DNA from: Bactericera cockerelli
Taxonomy: Eukaryota; Arthropoda; Insecta; Hemiptera; Triozidae
Assembly: GCA_024516035.1 (NCBI GenBank)
Contig: CM044958.1
Location: forward strand, 46,263,205 to 46,327,204
Length of the DNA: 64,000 nt
Direction of reading: 5' to 3'
Below, piece after piece: positions 1-10,179 of the stretch. A program made the translations under genes and the position numbers. The first letter of the stretch is position 1. Each line of letters opens with the position of its first letter. The notes below the pieces were generated by a model. That model was not told where the DNA came from. It did no database searches and worked only from the letters and a program-made list of their open reading frames with translations.

Positions 1-5
1 ACTAT

Positions 6-1025
6 GTGAAAATTTTGAACAAACTAAGTGAATATTGCCAATTTAAGGATAAAAATGAATATTTGAAAGATCAATTCATTTGGGGAATTTTTGATGAAAA
101 TATCAAAAGGAAACTCCTAGCAGAAGGTGGAAAATTAGATCTGAGGAAGTGTGTAGAACTAGCACAAACAGTAAAAATGACAAACCAAAGTGTGTCTCAA
201 TTATCAGTCAATAGTGTGTCTTCTCAATCAACATCTTCAGCACGTATACATCATTTTGAAAATCGGCAACCATATCAAGCGAGAGTCAAATGCTATTGCT
301 GTGGAGAACCCGGACACACAAAGCCAGCTTGCAAATTCAAAAGTTATCAGTGTAATAAATGCAAGAAAAGTGGTCATCTAGCAAAAGTATGTAAAGCAAG
401 TTACAAGAAATCAGAAGAACCAAACACTAAATCAATTAATTACATTGAAGAAGATGATGAAATTTCAGAGGATAATTTAAACTTAAACACATTATTCTGT
501 GTAGATTCTAAACAGGTAAATTGTACTGATCCTGTGTTTATTACCTTAAATGTTAATAATAAATCAATTAAATTCTTAGTGGATACAGGATCACCAATTG
601 CAGCCATGAATATTAAATTAGCTAGAAATTATTTCAATGTTGATAGGAATAAACTAGAGCCTACAAATATTAAATTGAAAGTGTATAACAACCAATGGAT
701 AAGACCCATGGGTGTTTTAAAGGTATTAGTTAATAATCAATTAATGTTGGATTTATATGTTTTTCAAGAACAAGATAGTGGGCCAACCTTAGTTGGCAGA
801 GATTGGTTGGTTAAACTAGGTATTTTGAATAGCAAATATGATTACAATTGTTTGTTAAAATTGAACCAAATAGTAGATATTATTATATTGACTGAAAATG
901 ATTTCATCAACAAATTTCCACAAGTATTTAGTGATAAACTGGGCTCTCATTCTTCAAAAGAATTTTCTTTAGTTGTGAAACCTAATGCAATACCGAAATT
1001 TTGTAAACCAAGACCTTTGAAATAG
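6..1025 (+). CDS. gag (zinc-knuckle part) and aspartic protease of the gypsy element
   Basis: The reading frame is 339 residues from the first ATG, but the real start is outside the window. Two CCHC zinc knuckles are visible (C96-C99-H104-C109 and C116-C119-H124-C129), the nucleic-acid binding motif of retroelement gag. An aspartic protease active site LVDTGS follows, with DTG at residues 193-195, and a later hydrophobic-G segment LVGRDWL typical of the family. The frame ends at 1023-1025, just after the KPRPL block that normally leads into reverse transcriptase. The next domain continues in another frame, so a deletion of roughly 25-30 bases here has separated protease from RT. Confidence 0.85.
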   Translation: MKILNKLSEYCQFKDKNEYLKDQFIWGIFDENIKRKLLAEGGKLDLRKCVELAQTVKMTNQSVSQLSVNSVSSQSTSSARIHHFENRQPYQARVKCYCCGEPGHTKPACKFKSYQCNKCKKSGHLAKVCKASYKKSEEPNTKSINYIEEDDEISEDNLNLNTLFCVDSKQVNCTDPVFITLNVNNKSIKFLVDTGSPIAAMNIKLARNYFNVDRNKLEPTNIKLKVYNNQWIRPMGVLKVLVNNQLMLDLYVFQEQDSGPTLVGRDWLVKLGILNSKYDYNCLLKLNQIVDIIILTENDFINKFPQVFSDKLGSHSSKEFSLVVKPNAIPKFCKPRPLK

Positions 1026-2655
1026 ATAATTTAGTCAAGCATGAAGTATTAGTACCAGTTGAATCATCAGATTGGGGTACCCCAATAGTACCAGTAATGA
1101 AAGCAGATGGTAGTGTAAGAATCTGCGGGGATTATAAAACTACATTAAATCCAGCTCTTATTGTTGATAGACATCCGATTCCAAGAGTAGGAGACTTATT
1201 AAGCTCTATTAGTGGTTCAGTGTTTGCCAAATTAGATCTTTCAAAAGCTTACCTTCAACTTCCTTTAAATGAAAATTCGCAGAAGTTAACAACAATATCT
1301 ACTCATAAAGGACTTTTCATGTTTAAAAAATTATGTTTTGGCATTTTGTCAGCACCTGGAATTTTTCAGCGAGAAATTGAAAGAATATTATTTGATCAAC
1401 CTGGGGTTATGGCTTTTTTTGATGACATTTTGGTTTCAGGCAAAGACAAAGCAGAGTTAGAGAATAGATTGTCAATTGTACTGCAGAAACTTGCTCACCA
1501 TGGGCTGACATTAAACAAGGATAAATGTAAATTTTTCCAAGAAAGTGTGGAATTCCTTGGTTACAAAGTTGACAAACATGGACTTTCAGTTCCTGAGTCA
1601 AGAATCATTGCTATTAAGAATATGAAATGTCCAACAAATGTGACAGAAGTTAAATCATTCATGGGATTAGTATCTTATTATTCTAAATTTATTCCAAAAT
1701 TAGCTAGTTTGGCTTTTCCTCTTTATAATTTATTAAAAAAAGGTCAAGAGTTCAATTGGTGTGAACAACAAAATGATGCATTTAAAAAAATCAAAGAAGC
1801 TATTTTGTCAAAAAAGATACTATCACACTATAATTCTAATTGCAAGTTAATACTGAGCTCAGATGCTAGTTCGGTTGGTATTGGGGGAATGTTAAGTCAA
1901 CTAGATATGGAGGGAAAAGAAAGACCTATTGGGTTTTGTTCAAGAACTTTATCTAATGCTGAAAAAAAATATTCAGCCATTGACAAAGAAGCTTTAGCAA
2001 TTATTTACTGTGTAAAATATTTCCATCAGTATCTATATGGTCAACAATTTATTTTGAGAACTGATCATAGACCATTAATTAGTATCTTTGGGGAAAACAA
2101 AGGAATTCCTACCATGTCAGCTCATCGTCTCCAGCGTTATGCCATTTTTCTTCAAGGCTATAATTATAAAATTCAGTATATTAAGGGTAGAGATAATTTA
2201 AATGCTGATGCTCTTTCTCGTTTGCCTATTCCCTGTCATGAGGACAATGAACTTATAGATAGTTGTCATTTTAATTTTATTTTAGAAGATATAGATTCAA
2301 TCGAATTGTCTGATATCCAAGTTGAAATCCAACAAGATCAATTATTAAAATATGTTTATCAAGCAATCATGACAGGTAAATGGCCCAACAAAAAAGATGT
2401 ATCTCAAAACTTGTTACCATTTTATGTCAGAAAAAATGAGCTATCTGTAGAAAATAATTGTATCATGTGGGGCCACCGTATTTTAATACCATCTAAATTG
2501 CAAAAGTTTTTAGTTAAAGAACTACACTCCACACATTTAGGTACCACTAAAATGAAGTCAATAGCTCGCTCTTACATTTGGTGGCCAGGAGTTGATAAAG
2601 ACATTGAGGCAATAACTAGAAATTGTAAAGCTTGTTTGGAAAACAGAGATAGTCC
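1018..2655 (+). CDS. Reverse transcriptase, RNase H and N-terminal integrase of the gypsy element
   Basis: The first ATG is at 1097, but similarity to the family starts about 75 bases upstream in the same frame, so the ATG is not the true start. RT motifs include AKLDLSKAYLQ, LCFGILSAPGIFQR and FFDDILVSG, the last being the two catalytic aspartates. RNase H follows with LSSDASSVGIGG, the SAIDKEALA glutamate and LRTDHRPL. The integrase zinc-binding region has H-x3-H (HSTH) and CKAC. The frame runs into the 5S-SINE at 2656, which adds about five foreign codons and a stop at 2672-2674. Confidence 0.88.
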
Positions 2656-2899
2656 AGCGTCGATGGCATGTTGAATACACCGGTTCCCTTCAGAACACCG
2701 AAGTTAAGCGACATCCAGCGAGGTTAAGACTTGCATGGGTGACCATTCAAATTCTAATTCTCGTGACGCTGGCTTTTCCCGGCCCCACTCAGGCTGGGTG
2801 AGGTCAATGTGAGTAGCAGGTTTCTGAGTTTCCTGCGAATGGAGGGTAAAACCCCCGTCGTGATATGACCATGGCAGTTGAAAGCGACGTTAAACCCCA

Positions 2900-2944
<45 letters not shown>
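2656..2944 (+). repeat. 5S rRNA-derived SINE inserted in the gypsy integrase
   Basis: The first ~115 bases follow a 5S rRNA: the GCGTCGATGGCAT start, GAAGTTAAGCGACATC (A-box/intermediate element), GGTTAAGACTTGCATGGG (C box) and the GTGACGCTGGC end. A second module follows (AGGCTGGGTGAGGTCAATG ... AAAGCGACGTTAAACC), then about 40 A residues. The 9-bp target duplication AGATAGTCC is visible at 2647-2655 and 2945-2953. This is the SINE3 type of organisation (5S promoter, body, A-tail), moved by LINE machinery. The insertion is younger than the gypsy copy it splits. Confidence 0.9.
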
Positions 2945-3773
2945 AGATAGTCCTCCACAAGCTAAGTCTATTTCATGGCATGTGCCAAAGGGTCCTGGTG
3001 AACGCATTCATATAGATTTTCTAGGTCCTTGGAATAATATGATGTTTTTAGTTATAATTGATTCTTTTTCAAAGTTTGTTTATGTTAAGAGAATGGTTAA
3101 TATTAACTCATCTACAACCATCAGTATTCTTCGTGAATATTTTTCACAGTGGGGAATACCAAAAAAATTAGTGTCTGATAATGGTACATCTTTGTGTTCT
3201 GTAGAAATGGAAACTTTTTAAAAAATTAATGGTATAAATCATATTCGTTCTCCTCCATTTCACCCTGCATCTAACGGAGCAGCAGAAAATTTGGTTAGAA
3301 CTTTCAAAAATTTTCTTAAAAAAACTCAGGGTAACTTAAAATCAATTGATAAGGATATCCAAAGATTCATGTTAGCATACAACAGTACTCCACATTGTAC
3401 AACTCAGAAAAGTCCTGGAGAGTTGCATTTAGGGAGACCATTACGAAATGCCTTACACAGACTTAAATTTTTTGAAAGTTATTGTGATAATGTGACTGAT
3501 AGTAAAAAGAAGATAAGAGAATTTTCTGAAGGAGACTCTGTTTTATTTCGTAATTATGGAAATGGTCCTAAATGGCTAAGTGGTAGGATTGTTAAGAAAC
3601 TTTCACCTGTAACATACTCTTTAATTAAGTTTAATAATAAGGATATTACTTTTAAACGTCATGTAGACCAAATCATAAAAAAATATGTTACTAATGATTA
3701 TAATGATGAGTCTAGAGAAGAGGCTATTACAAATATTCCATCATCATTTCCAAATCAGATTTCAGAACAATGA
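2945..3773 (+). pseudogene. Integrase catalytic core and C-terminus of the gypsy element, with an in-frame stop
   Basis: The frame resumes after the SINE's second target copy. The DDE triad is recognisable: IHIDFLG, then LVSDNGTS, then SNGAAENLV. An in-frame TAA at 3219-3221 lies between the second and third catalytic residues, and reading continues in the same frame as KINGINHIRS, so this is a point nonsense change. The C-terminal part contains the HCTTQKSPGEL block and a GNGPKWLSGRIV chromo-like/GPY segment, and ends at a TGA at 3771-3773. Confidence 0.85.
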
Positions 3774-3898
3774 AGAGTCTAGGACTTCTGAGAGACCAAA
3801 GAGAATTATTAAAACCCCTAGCCGATATCTTGAGACTGTATAATTTTATTAATTTTGTTTTTTTTTTTGTATGAAAATACTTTTTTTTAGGGGGAAGG

Positions 3899-4161
3899 TG
3901 TTGTACTCTTGTACAAGACTCTCTTTATTTTGAAGTACCGCCAAGAGTTTATAAATTAATTAATTCCCACTGGTGGCAGCACCATACAGTGTTGTTCTTT
4001 TTGGCGCGGTGTCTTTGTAAATAACAACAACCAGCAAGTTCGAAATGCTTTTCTGTTTCCACTTTTGTCAGTAATAATTTAATAAATGATTGAGATAAAT
4101 TGTTATCCTTAACTATTGTGTTTTATTTTAAATTAAAGGAATTAGTTCCAAAGTTATTACA
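3899..4161 (+). repeat. Probable 3' LTR of the gypsy element
   Basis: A purine run AGGGGGAAGG (3889-3898) precedes TGTTGTACTC, and a matching TTACA end is seen at about 4161, giving a TGT...ACA unit of about 263 bp. The 5' LTR is outside the window, so the boundaries cannot be checked by self-comparison. Some of the following AT-rich sequence may belong to it. Confidence 0.4.
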
Positions 4162-4930
4162 TAAAGTAAAAAAGATTAATTTAATAGAATAATTCAAAAA
4201 GTAAAGGAGCTTTTTAGTAATGCTGCGCTACCCACAAAAACTGTGAAGAGGCCTTGTGCGTTACCACAAATAAAACCATACATACATTGAAGGGCATGCC
4301 TTGGGTTTATAGTAGGGTTATTGAAAATACATTGAAGGCCATGCCTCGGGTTTATAGTAGGCTTAGGTAAAATACACTGAAGGCCATGCCTCGGGTTTAT
4401 ATAGTAGAGTTAGGTTAGTAGTCACCGCGGTAGAGTGAGTTAGCGCGCTAGGCATTGTACGCATGGTGACCTGGGTTCGATTCCCAACGGGCAGGAATTT
4501 TTCTGCTCTGTACTTGGATGTTCGGGGTCTACTCATACTCATACCTCGTGAGGAAAAATTAGTAGTTACTTGTATGAGTAACGACCAGTGACGGCATTAC
4601 TAAAGTAAAAAAAGATTACCTAATGTAATAGAATAATTCGAAAAGTAAAGGAGCTTTTTAGTAATGCTGCGCTACCCACAAAAACTCTGAAGAGGCCTTG
4701 TGCGTCACCACAAATAAAACCATACATACATTGAAGGCCATGCCTCGGGTTTATAGTAGGGTTAGGGAAAATACATTGAAGGCCATGCCTCGGGTTTATA
4801 GTAGGCTTAGAGAAAATACATTGAAGGCCATGCCTCCGTTTTATAGTAGGTAAAGTACATTAAATGCCATGCCTCGAGTTTATAGTAGAAATTCCCTTGT
4901 ACACAAGTTGGGTATTAAAATAATGAATTT
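4162..4930. repeat. Minisatellite (~45-bp units) within a duplicated ~130-bp flank
   Basis: A block containing TAGTAATGCTGCGCTACCC and GAAGAGGCCTTGTGCGT occurs at about 4162-4290 and again at about 4603-4736. After each comes a run of ~45-bp units with core GGCCATGCCTCGGGTTTATA, three units after the first block and four after the second (one with the variant core AATGCCATGCC). A tRNA-derived SINE lies between the two runs. No coding potential seen. Confidence 0.75.
4417..4610 (+). repeat. tRNA-derived SINE (family a)
   Basis: The head is tRNA-like: an A-box-like TAGAGTGAGTTAGCGCGC and a B box GGGTTCGATTCCC, followed by a tail with CCTCGTGAGGAAAAATTAG and TAACGACCAGTGACGGC. Related copies are at 17084-17170 and 25365-25545 (plus) and 9975-10100 (minus). 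It has no tRNA fold with an anticodon arm that would indicate a working tRNA. Confidence 0.75.
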
Positions 4931-4959
4931 ACGCTAGAATGTGTTATTGGGTATTATTA

Positions 4960-5060
4960 TTACCTCCCAATAATAACTTTTGATCATGGCTACCTCCCAA
5001 TAATACCTTCTGATCATGTCTACCTCCCAATAATATCTTCCGATCATGGGTACCTCATAA
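4960..5060. repeat. Short tandem repeat, ~31-bp units
   Basis: Three to four copies of a unit with TACCTCCCAATAATA and GATCATG. No gene seen. Confidence 0.7.
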
Positions 5061-5189
5061 AACTCTCAATAGTCCCAATATTATACGTACATTCTTATTC
5101 TCATTATTGACTATAATGTGTACCTATAAAATACCGGACCGTTATTCAATCAGCTACCATACTTTGAACTGACCAAAAAACTTTGAGAA

Positions 5190-5360
5190 ACTCTGACAAA
5201 TTCGTCCGAAAGTCTGAAATTAACACTAACAAATTGCGTCCGAAAGTCTGGAAATAGCACTAATTTAGCAGGCGTTCCGACGCGGCCGAAAGTCTAATGT
5301 AATCGTCCGAAAGCCTGTAGAATCAGATTTAAATGCGTCCGAAAGTCTGGAATTACGTAT
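5190..5360. repeat. Irregular repeats of CGTCCGAAAGTCTG
   Basis: Five copies of CGTCCGAAAG(T/C)CTG, or close variants, are spaced irregularly. They lie beyond the 3' end of the minus-strand LINE, possibly in its 3' untranslated tail; that link is a guess. Confidence 0.55.
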
Positions 5361-5501
5361 GTACCATTTAGGTATTTTCTTTCACTTTCTCTCATCTTCC
5401 GCTTACTCTTTCTTGTCACATCACCTCCATATTACAAACACCTCATACATATGTGAAGATATCACCTACATATCTTTTTATAGATATATATAGATAAATA
5501 A

Positions 5502-7289
5502 CTACGATGTTATGTCATTGAGATTATCATTACTTATGTCCGGGTCTTGAATTCTTGTCTCTTGTTTCCATCTATCAATATCTTTATTCTTCTGCTTCAG
5601 TATTCCAGAGATGTAGTTCTTGATTAAATCCCAATTGTTTCGACTTTCCAACATGATTCCAACCATATTTTCTGTTGTCAGTATAATTTTTAATTGAATA
5701 TTTAAATCCCTTCTTTTGCTTTCCCATCTTATACACTCAAATAAAGTATGGTGTGAGGTATCGATCTTGTTACTACAGTATATACATAAATTCAAATTTG
5801 TTATGTGAAATCTGTGTAGATAATACATAAAACATCCATGTCCCGACATTGCCTGAGCCATGTAATAATCTATCTCTCCATGAGTTCTGTAGAACCATGG
5901 TTCTATGTATGGAATTAGTTTTTTTGTCCACTGTCCTGTTGTTTCTATTTCCCATCTTAGTTGTAGCTTTGCCATTGTTTCCCTACGTTCTTCTGCTTTT
6001 TTTTCATCGTCTCCTCCAATAGTTCTAACTCTTTCTTCTGACAATAGATCCCATGGAATCGATCGAGCCAAAACAAAAATTGACATCGTTCCAACTGTCC
6101 TGTAGCACCGGGAAATTCTCATAGCCATTTGTCTCTGTGTGCTCAATATTTTTTTTCTAAATTTATTGTACTTAAGTACTGAGATCCAGTTGGAGGCGGC
6201 GTACAACACTTTTGATTGACATACGTATTCGTATAATCTTCTTTTGTCTTCACTTGCTCCGCCCACTCTTGGTAAAATTCGTCCCAATGCCATAACTGTA
6301 CTCAGAGCTTTTTCCGTAACCTCCTCTATGTGTTTTCCGAAGGTAAGAGAACGGTCCAGATAAACTCCGAGATATCGAAGTTTCTGACTTTCTTTTACAA
6401 TTGATTCTTGTATTTTTATCTGGAGAGGTCTGGTTCTTTTTCTGCCGCTTAGGTTAATAAATTCCGTTTTGTGCGGTGCTAATGTCAATTTGTTGGCTGT
6501 CATCCATCCTCGTATCTTTTCTAGAGTGTCATTTGTTTTGTGTTCTATTTCCTCTTCTGTTCTTGCCTTCACTATAACTGCCAGATCATCGGCGAATGCT
6601 ACCAGTGTTACATCTTCCTTTACTTGTAAGTTCAGGACACCATCATACAGACAGTTCCAGAGGGTCGGGCCAATTTTGGATCCTTGACAGACGCCCGCTG
6701 TCATGCTATATTCCTTTCCGTCAGCTGTTACCAGCTTCCGGTCTGTCAAATAGTTTTCCAAAAGCTTTATTAGGTATTGTGGAACAAATTTCTCCTTCAT
6801 AGCTGTTAGAATGGCCTGCCAAGGCGCGGAATTGAACGCGTTAGCCACATCGCACGCCACCATGATACAAAATTTCCTCGATCTGCTGGGTTTTCTCAAT
6901 TCTTCTTCTGCCAATTTTTGTACAGCCTCTATTGCTTGACAGGTTGTCCTACCGTTTCTAAAACCAAACTGTCTGATCGATAGTTTGTTGTTTTGTTCCA
7001 GATGTTCTGTCAGTCGTTTTGTTACAAGTCCTTCTAGCAGTTTCCCAAAGGTGTTTATGAGGCAGATCGGTCGGTATGAGTTTGGGTTGGTATTATCTTT
7101 GCCACTCTTAGGGATCAAGACAACCTCTGCAATTTTCCACTGCTTTGGAAACTGTGAATTTTTAAGTGCAGCATTCATTATGTTAAGTACTACATCTGGA
7201 AATTTAAAACATATTATTTTCACAATCTCTGGAGGTATTAGATCAGGTCCCGGCGATTTTCCTGTTTTTGTAGCTAACACCACCGCCAT
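5502..7289 (-). CDS. R1-clade-like non-LTR retrotransposon reverse transcriptase, 5' truncated
   Basis: A 595-residue frame with RT blocks in order: GKSPGPDLIPPEIVK, IPKSGKDNTNPNSYRPI, FGFRNGRTTCQA, VACDVANAFNSAPW, VCQGSKIGPTLWN and LVAFADDLAVIV (catalytic FADD). A cysteine-histidine knuckle CIYCSNKIDTSHHTLFEC lies near the C-terminus. The GPTLWN and AFADD forms together resemble the R1/TRAS group; this is family resemblance from memory. Endonuclease and ORF1 are missing: the upstream part runs into ATT-rich sequence and the assembly gap 20 bases away, so the rest may lie in the gap. Confidence 0.88.
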   Translation of the reverse strand: MAVVLATKTGKSPGPDLIPPEIVKIICFKFPDVVLNIMNAALKNSQFPKQWKIAEVVLIPKSGKDNTNPNSYRPICLINTFGKLLEGLVTKRLTEHLEQNNKLSIRQFGFRNGRTTCQAIEAVQKLAEEELRKPSRSRKFCIMVACDVANAFNSAPWQAILTAMKEKFVPQYLIKLLENYLTDRKLVTADGKEYSMTAGVCQGSKIGPTLWNCLYDGVLNLQVKEDVTLVAFADDLAVIVKARTEEEIEHKTNDTLEKIRGWMTANKLTLAPHKTEFINLSGRKRTRPLQIKIQESIVKESQKLRYLGVYLDRSLTFGKHIEEVTEKALSTVMALGRILPRVGGASEDKRRLYEYVCQSKVLYAASNWISVLKYNKFRKKILSTQRQMAMRISRCYRTVGTMSIFVLARSIPWDLLSEERVRTIGGDDEKKAEERRETMAKLQLRWEIETTGQWTKKLIPYIEPWFYRTHGEIDYYMAQAMSGHGCFMYYLHRFHITNLNLCIYCSNKIDTSHHTLFECIRWESKRRDLNIQLKIILTTENMVGIMLESRNNWDLIKNYISGILKQKNKDIDRWKQETRIQDPDISNDNLNDITS

Positions 7290-7308
7290 TATTTCATTAT
7301 TATTTCAT

Positions 7309-7408
7309 NNNNNNNNNNNNNNNNNNNNNNNNNNNNNNNNNNNNNNNNNNNNNNNNNNNNNNNNNNNNNNNNNNNNNNNNNNNNNNNNNNNNNNNNNNNN
7401 NNNNNNNN
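7309..7408. other. Assembly gap (100 N)
   Basis: Exactly 100 undetermined bases, the usual placeholder for a gap of unknown length. It truncates the LINE and separates it from the GNAT gene, so linkage across it is only as good as the scaffolding. Confidence 0.99.
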
Positions 7409-8040
7409 TATGAATGGTTCACATTGTATCGTTATATTTTGTTTTTTTTTCTGAATCATTTGTACCTCCAAAAGTTCTTAACCGATTTAGAACCGGGGCA
7501 TTTATCAGTTTCCCACTCAGCGCAACATTATGTTTTGAAACGTTTTGTCTCGATATTTCAACACGAAGTGTTGCAAAGCAATGTATTGTTTCAATCAGGG
7601 GATTTGATATTATTTGATTTCCAAGGGGAAAGCGGAGCAATAAACGAGGTCAAATGGTTCGCAATGCTTGGAAACCAAATGTTGCACTCAGTGGGACACC
7701 GGATTAATCTACGTATAGATATGTATGATTGTCTTTTCTATATCTAGATCACAAAACAAGGAGCCTGGTTCCTCAGGTAACTTGGTGTGATAATAAGTTC
7801 ATGACCTTAATTTATCTATTCAATTGATTTTAAGTAATTATGCTACTGTTGTTAGAAACAAAGTAAAAAAAACAACCAGAAATATGAAGAAAAAAAAAAA
7901 AACCGGAGCAGATTTTTTTTTATATACAAAAACGAAAACAAAAAATCTATTTTATTATGTATGTATTATTTTATTTGTATGTATGTATTATTTTATTTGT
8001 GGTGTTATATTTAAATAGTAACTCCCTCCTCTGTCGCCAG
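7409..8040. other. No gene recognised; probable intron or flank of the GNAT gene
   Basis: AT-rich sequence with two overlapping open frames around 7414-7747 that lack recognisable motifs. The last bases CTCTGTCGCCAG form a splice acceptor for the exon at 8041, so at least the right end is probably intron. Confidence 0.5.
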
Positions 8041-8309
8041 GCCGTCTGGCCGCGTGGATGATGCAGTCCTACTACGGCGCCATGTTCTCCATGCAGACGC
8101 TGCCAGAGTTCCGCCGCAAGGGCTACGGCTTCTACTTGGCGCAGTATCTGACGCGCGTGGTCCACGCCCGCGGCTACATTCCCTTCGTCGTCATCCGGCC
8201 TGAGAATGACGCCTCGCTCAGCCTCTACATGAAGCTGGGGTTCCGCAAGGCGTACCAGACAACCCGCGCCATTCTCACCCCCAAGTCTGAGGCTGCGTCG
8301 GAACAGTAG
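8041..8309 (+). CDS. GNAT-fold N-acetyl/acyltransferase, terminal exon (glycine N-acyltransferase-like)
   Basis: The exon starts after an AG acceptor at 8039-8040 and ends at TAG 8307-8309. It encodes about 88 residues with the acetyl-CoA binding motif A: TLPEFRRKGYGFYLAQYL, with the R/Q-x-x-G-x-G loop as RRKGYG. The motif B region VIRPENDASLSLYMKLGF follows (the N..A..LY..LGF pattern). GC-rich codons contrast with the flanking AT-rich DNA, supporting a real host gene. Upstream exons are not seen and may lie in or beyond the N gap. Substrate is not inferable; the spacing recalls GLYAT-like FR47 proteins. Confidence 0.8.
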
Positions 8310-8391
8310 GCTTTGCATTGGGAGTCGTTGCTTGATGGTAATGGAAAGTCGGGGGGAAATCGGGCTAGTTTTCACCACAAAAAGAGTTCAC

Positions 8392-8406
8392 AGTTAAATA
8401 AATTAA
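8392..8406 (+). terminator. Possible polyadenylation signal of the GNAT gene
   Basis: AATAAA occurs within GTTAAATAAATTAAATAA about 90 bases after the stop codon. AT-rich surroundings make chance occurrence possible. Confidence 0.4.
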
Positions 8407-8555
8407 ATAATTATGAACTATATGAAAAATGACTAAATAAGGTTGAGATGGCTAGTTTGATCACAGAAGTTCAGTGAAGAAGAAAATTTAATGAAATTGT
8501 GTTTCGAAAGGCGTACTAAAAGGCGCGGGAGGTTATCAGCCAGAAGTCTGATACC

Positions 8556-8919
8556 TTTTTTTTTTTTTTTTTGGAAATTATAATTTATTTAAAAATTATT
8601 ACATTCATTTCTATCTTCAAATTTGAAATTCAAATTCTATCTAAATTTGAAGCACACCACATCCATCTTCAACTTCATATCTCCTCAACTTATATCTTGA
8701 ACCTCTCAATCTGAGAGAAACAGCCCGAATCAAAGCAACCTGTACTTTTGTTTTGACCCAACCAACAATTCTATTGTAAGGTTTTGTCCACTTGTTGGAT
8801 AATGTGTTTGCCATCTTTTTCAGGAAGCTATCAAATTCGTAGTGAAGGGCACCATCCACAGATATTATCAAGGGGGAAAATGAACCTCTGATGTCTTCAA
8901 CCGCTCTATCATATTTTTT
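8556..8919 (-). mobile_element. 3' end of a retroposed element with target-site duplication
   Basis: The insert is bounded by a 15-bp direct duplication AGAAGTCTGATACCT (about 8542-8555 and 8920-8934) and starts on the plus strand with a T run, that is, an A-tail on the minus strand. The minus strand holds a 76-residue frame at 8641-8871 containing ISVDGALHYEFDSFLKKMA and RAVSLRLRGSRY. This resembles a segment seen at the end of some reverse-transcriptase ORFs, but I cannot name the family. The structure is that of a 5'-truncated LINE-type insertion. Confidence 0.7.
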
Positions 8920-9974
8920 AGAAGTCTGATACCTGATGGGATGATTGGAAGAAGTCGGGTGGTAATGAAAAGTCTAGGATTTGTGCAATTTTTCACCAAA
9001 AAGTTTCCTTTTTTTGTGGAGAAAAACACAAAAGAAGAATATAAACTGGTAACTTATTATAGTTTTGAAAAAGTCTGATATTTCATGTGAGGAGACAAGG
9101 ATTTTCAGTGGCACTAGGTTGATGATAATAGGAAGTCGTATAATCACTGGAATCTAACCGTTTTTTTTTACCAAAGAAAGTCAAAGTTTTCTTCCAGAAA
9201 AGAGAAAAAAGACTAGTAACTGAAAAGTTTTGAAAAAAGTCCGATATTTCACCCGAGTATAAGGATTTTCACAGAAACTTGTTTTGATGATAATGGAAAG
9301 TCGTGGAATTGTGCTATTTTCACATTAACAAAAAAGTTGAACAGTAACTGCACAGTGCACAATAAAGAGGTTTGTTTCGTTTAAAGTTAGGTGTGATCCT
9401 GTGCCTGAGTAGAATGATGGCTTGAAGGTTTTGAGGTTGTGATGGAAGACCATTGTCGTGGAGTCACGAGAATCATTCTATTTTTCATTGAAACAAATAA
9501 TGCAGCTTTTAAATGTTAAAATGGAGTGCTTATTGAAAAAACAATATAAACAGCATACCGATCATTGAAATATTTCTTGGGTCGCTATAGATCTTGATTA
9601 TAGATAGCTCACCAGAACAGATTCGGATAGTCGATGAGAAAGGTATGAACAATACAGGCACCGGCATAAGTTCGGCAAACGCTGAATATCTTCCGATTGG
9701 CTTTATGTACGGAATTGAAACATTGCATGGTCAGATGGTTTGTAAAAAATTCGTGGGGAACGTTTAATTTTCAAAGGCGGACCCCATGTAGGGGCTAGAG
9801 GCCGAAGGTCAATTTTTTTGTTTAATGAGACACCCCACTTTTGATTTTTATGGTTCTGTCTCATTTTTTAAGGTACATTGGCGAAGAATAATTTTATCTT
9901 CTACCCAAAAATCATGGTGGGCTTCGAAAGTTTATCAGTTCAATTTTCTCCGCAACGGTAAGTGAGATTCATAC

Positions 9975-10100
9975 AAATAGCTACTCATTTTTCCTCACGA
10001 GTTATGAGTGGACCCGGACATCCAAGTACAGAACAGAATTTTCTGGGTTGCCGGGAATCCAACCCAGTGCGCTACTCAACTCAGCCACGGTGACTGGATG
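9975..10100 (-). repeat. tRNA-derived SINE (family a), minus strand
   Basis: Reverse complement of the 4417 SINE: CTCACGAGTTATGAGTGGAC, then CCGGGAATCCAACCC (B box) and GCGCTACTCAACTCAGCCAC (A box). Confidence 0.7.
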
Positions 10101-10179
10101 GTAAGTATATTGTACCTACGCTTAGTAACTGTGCCTCCTACTCGTATACATCATTAATCCGTCATCCTTAAGATTCTGT

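Larger units (their letters stand above)
1..4161 (+). mobile_element. Ty3/gypsy LTR retrotransposon, 5' truncated by the window, non-functional
   Basis: Domains run gag zinc knuckles, protease, reverse transcriptase, RNase H, integrase, then a purine tract and a probable 3' LTR. This protease-RT-RNaseH-integrase order is the Ty3/gypsy arrangement; two CCHC knuckles and no env ORF suggest a Mag-like lineage, which is inference. The copy is broken in three places: a small frame-disrupting deletion near 1018, a SINE insertion at 2656-2944, and an in-frame TAA at 3219. The 5' LTR and start of gag lie left of the window. It is more AT-rich than the host exons further along. Confidence 0.9.
8310..9365 (+). 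repeat. Degenerate tandem repeats (~150-200 bp) starting in the GNAT 3' region
   Basis: Four diverged units share AAGTCTGATA, GATGATAATGGAAAGTCG and TTTTCACC...AAAAAGTT in the same order, beginning near 8310-8400, 8920, 9065 and 9230. A retroposed sequence (8556-8919) interrupts the array. Their start inside the presumed 3' UTR suggests they grew from it. Confidence 0.55.

Noticed and set aside
2656..2770. 5S rRNA gene
   Set aside because: Mutated relative to a 5S, joined to a non-5S body with A-tail, and bounded by a target duplication: a SINE.
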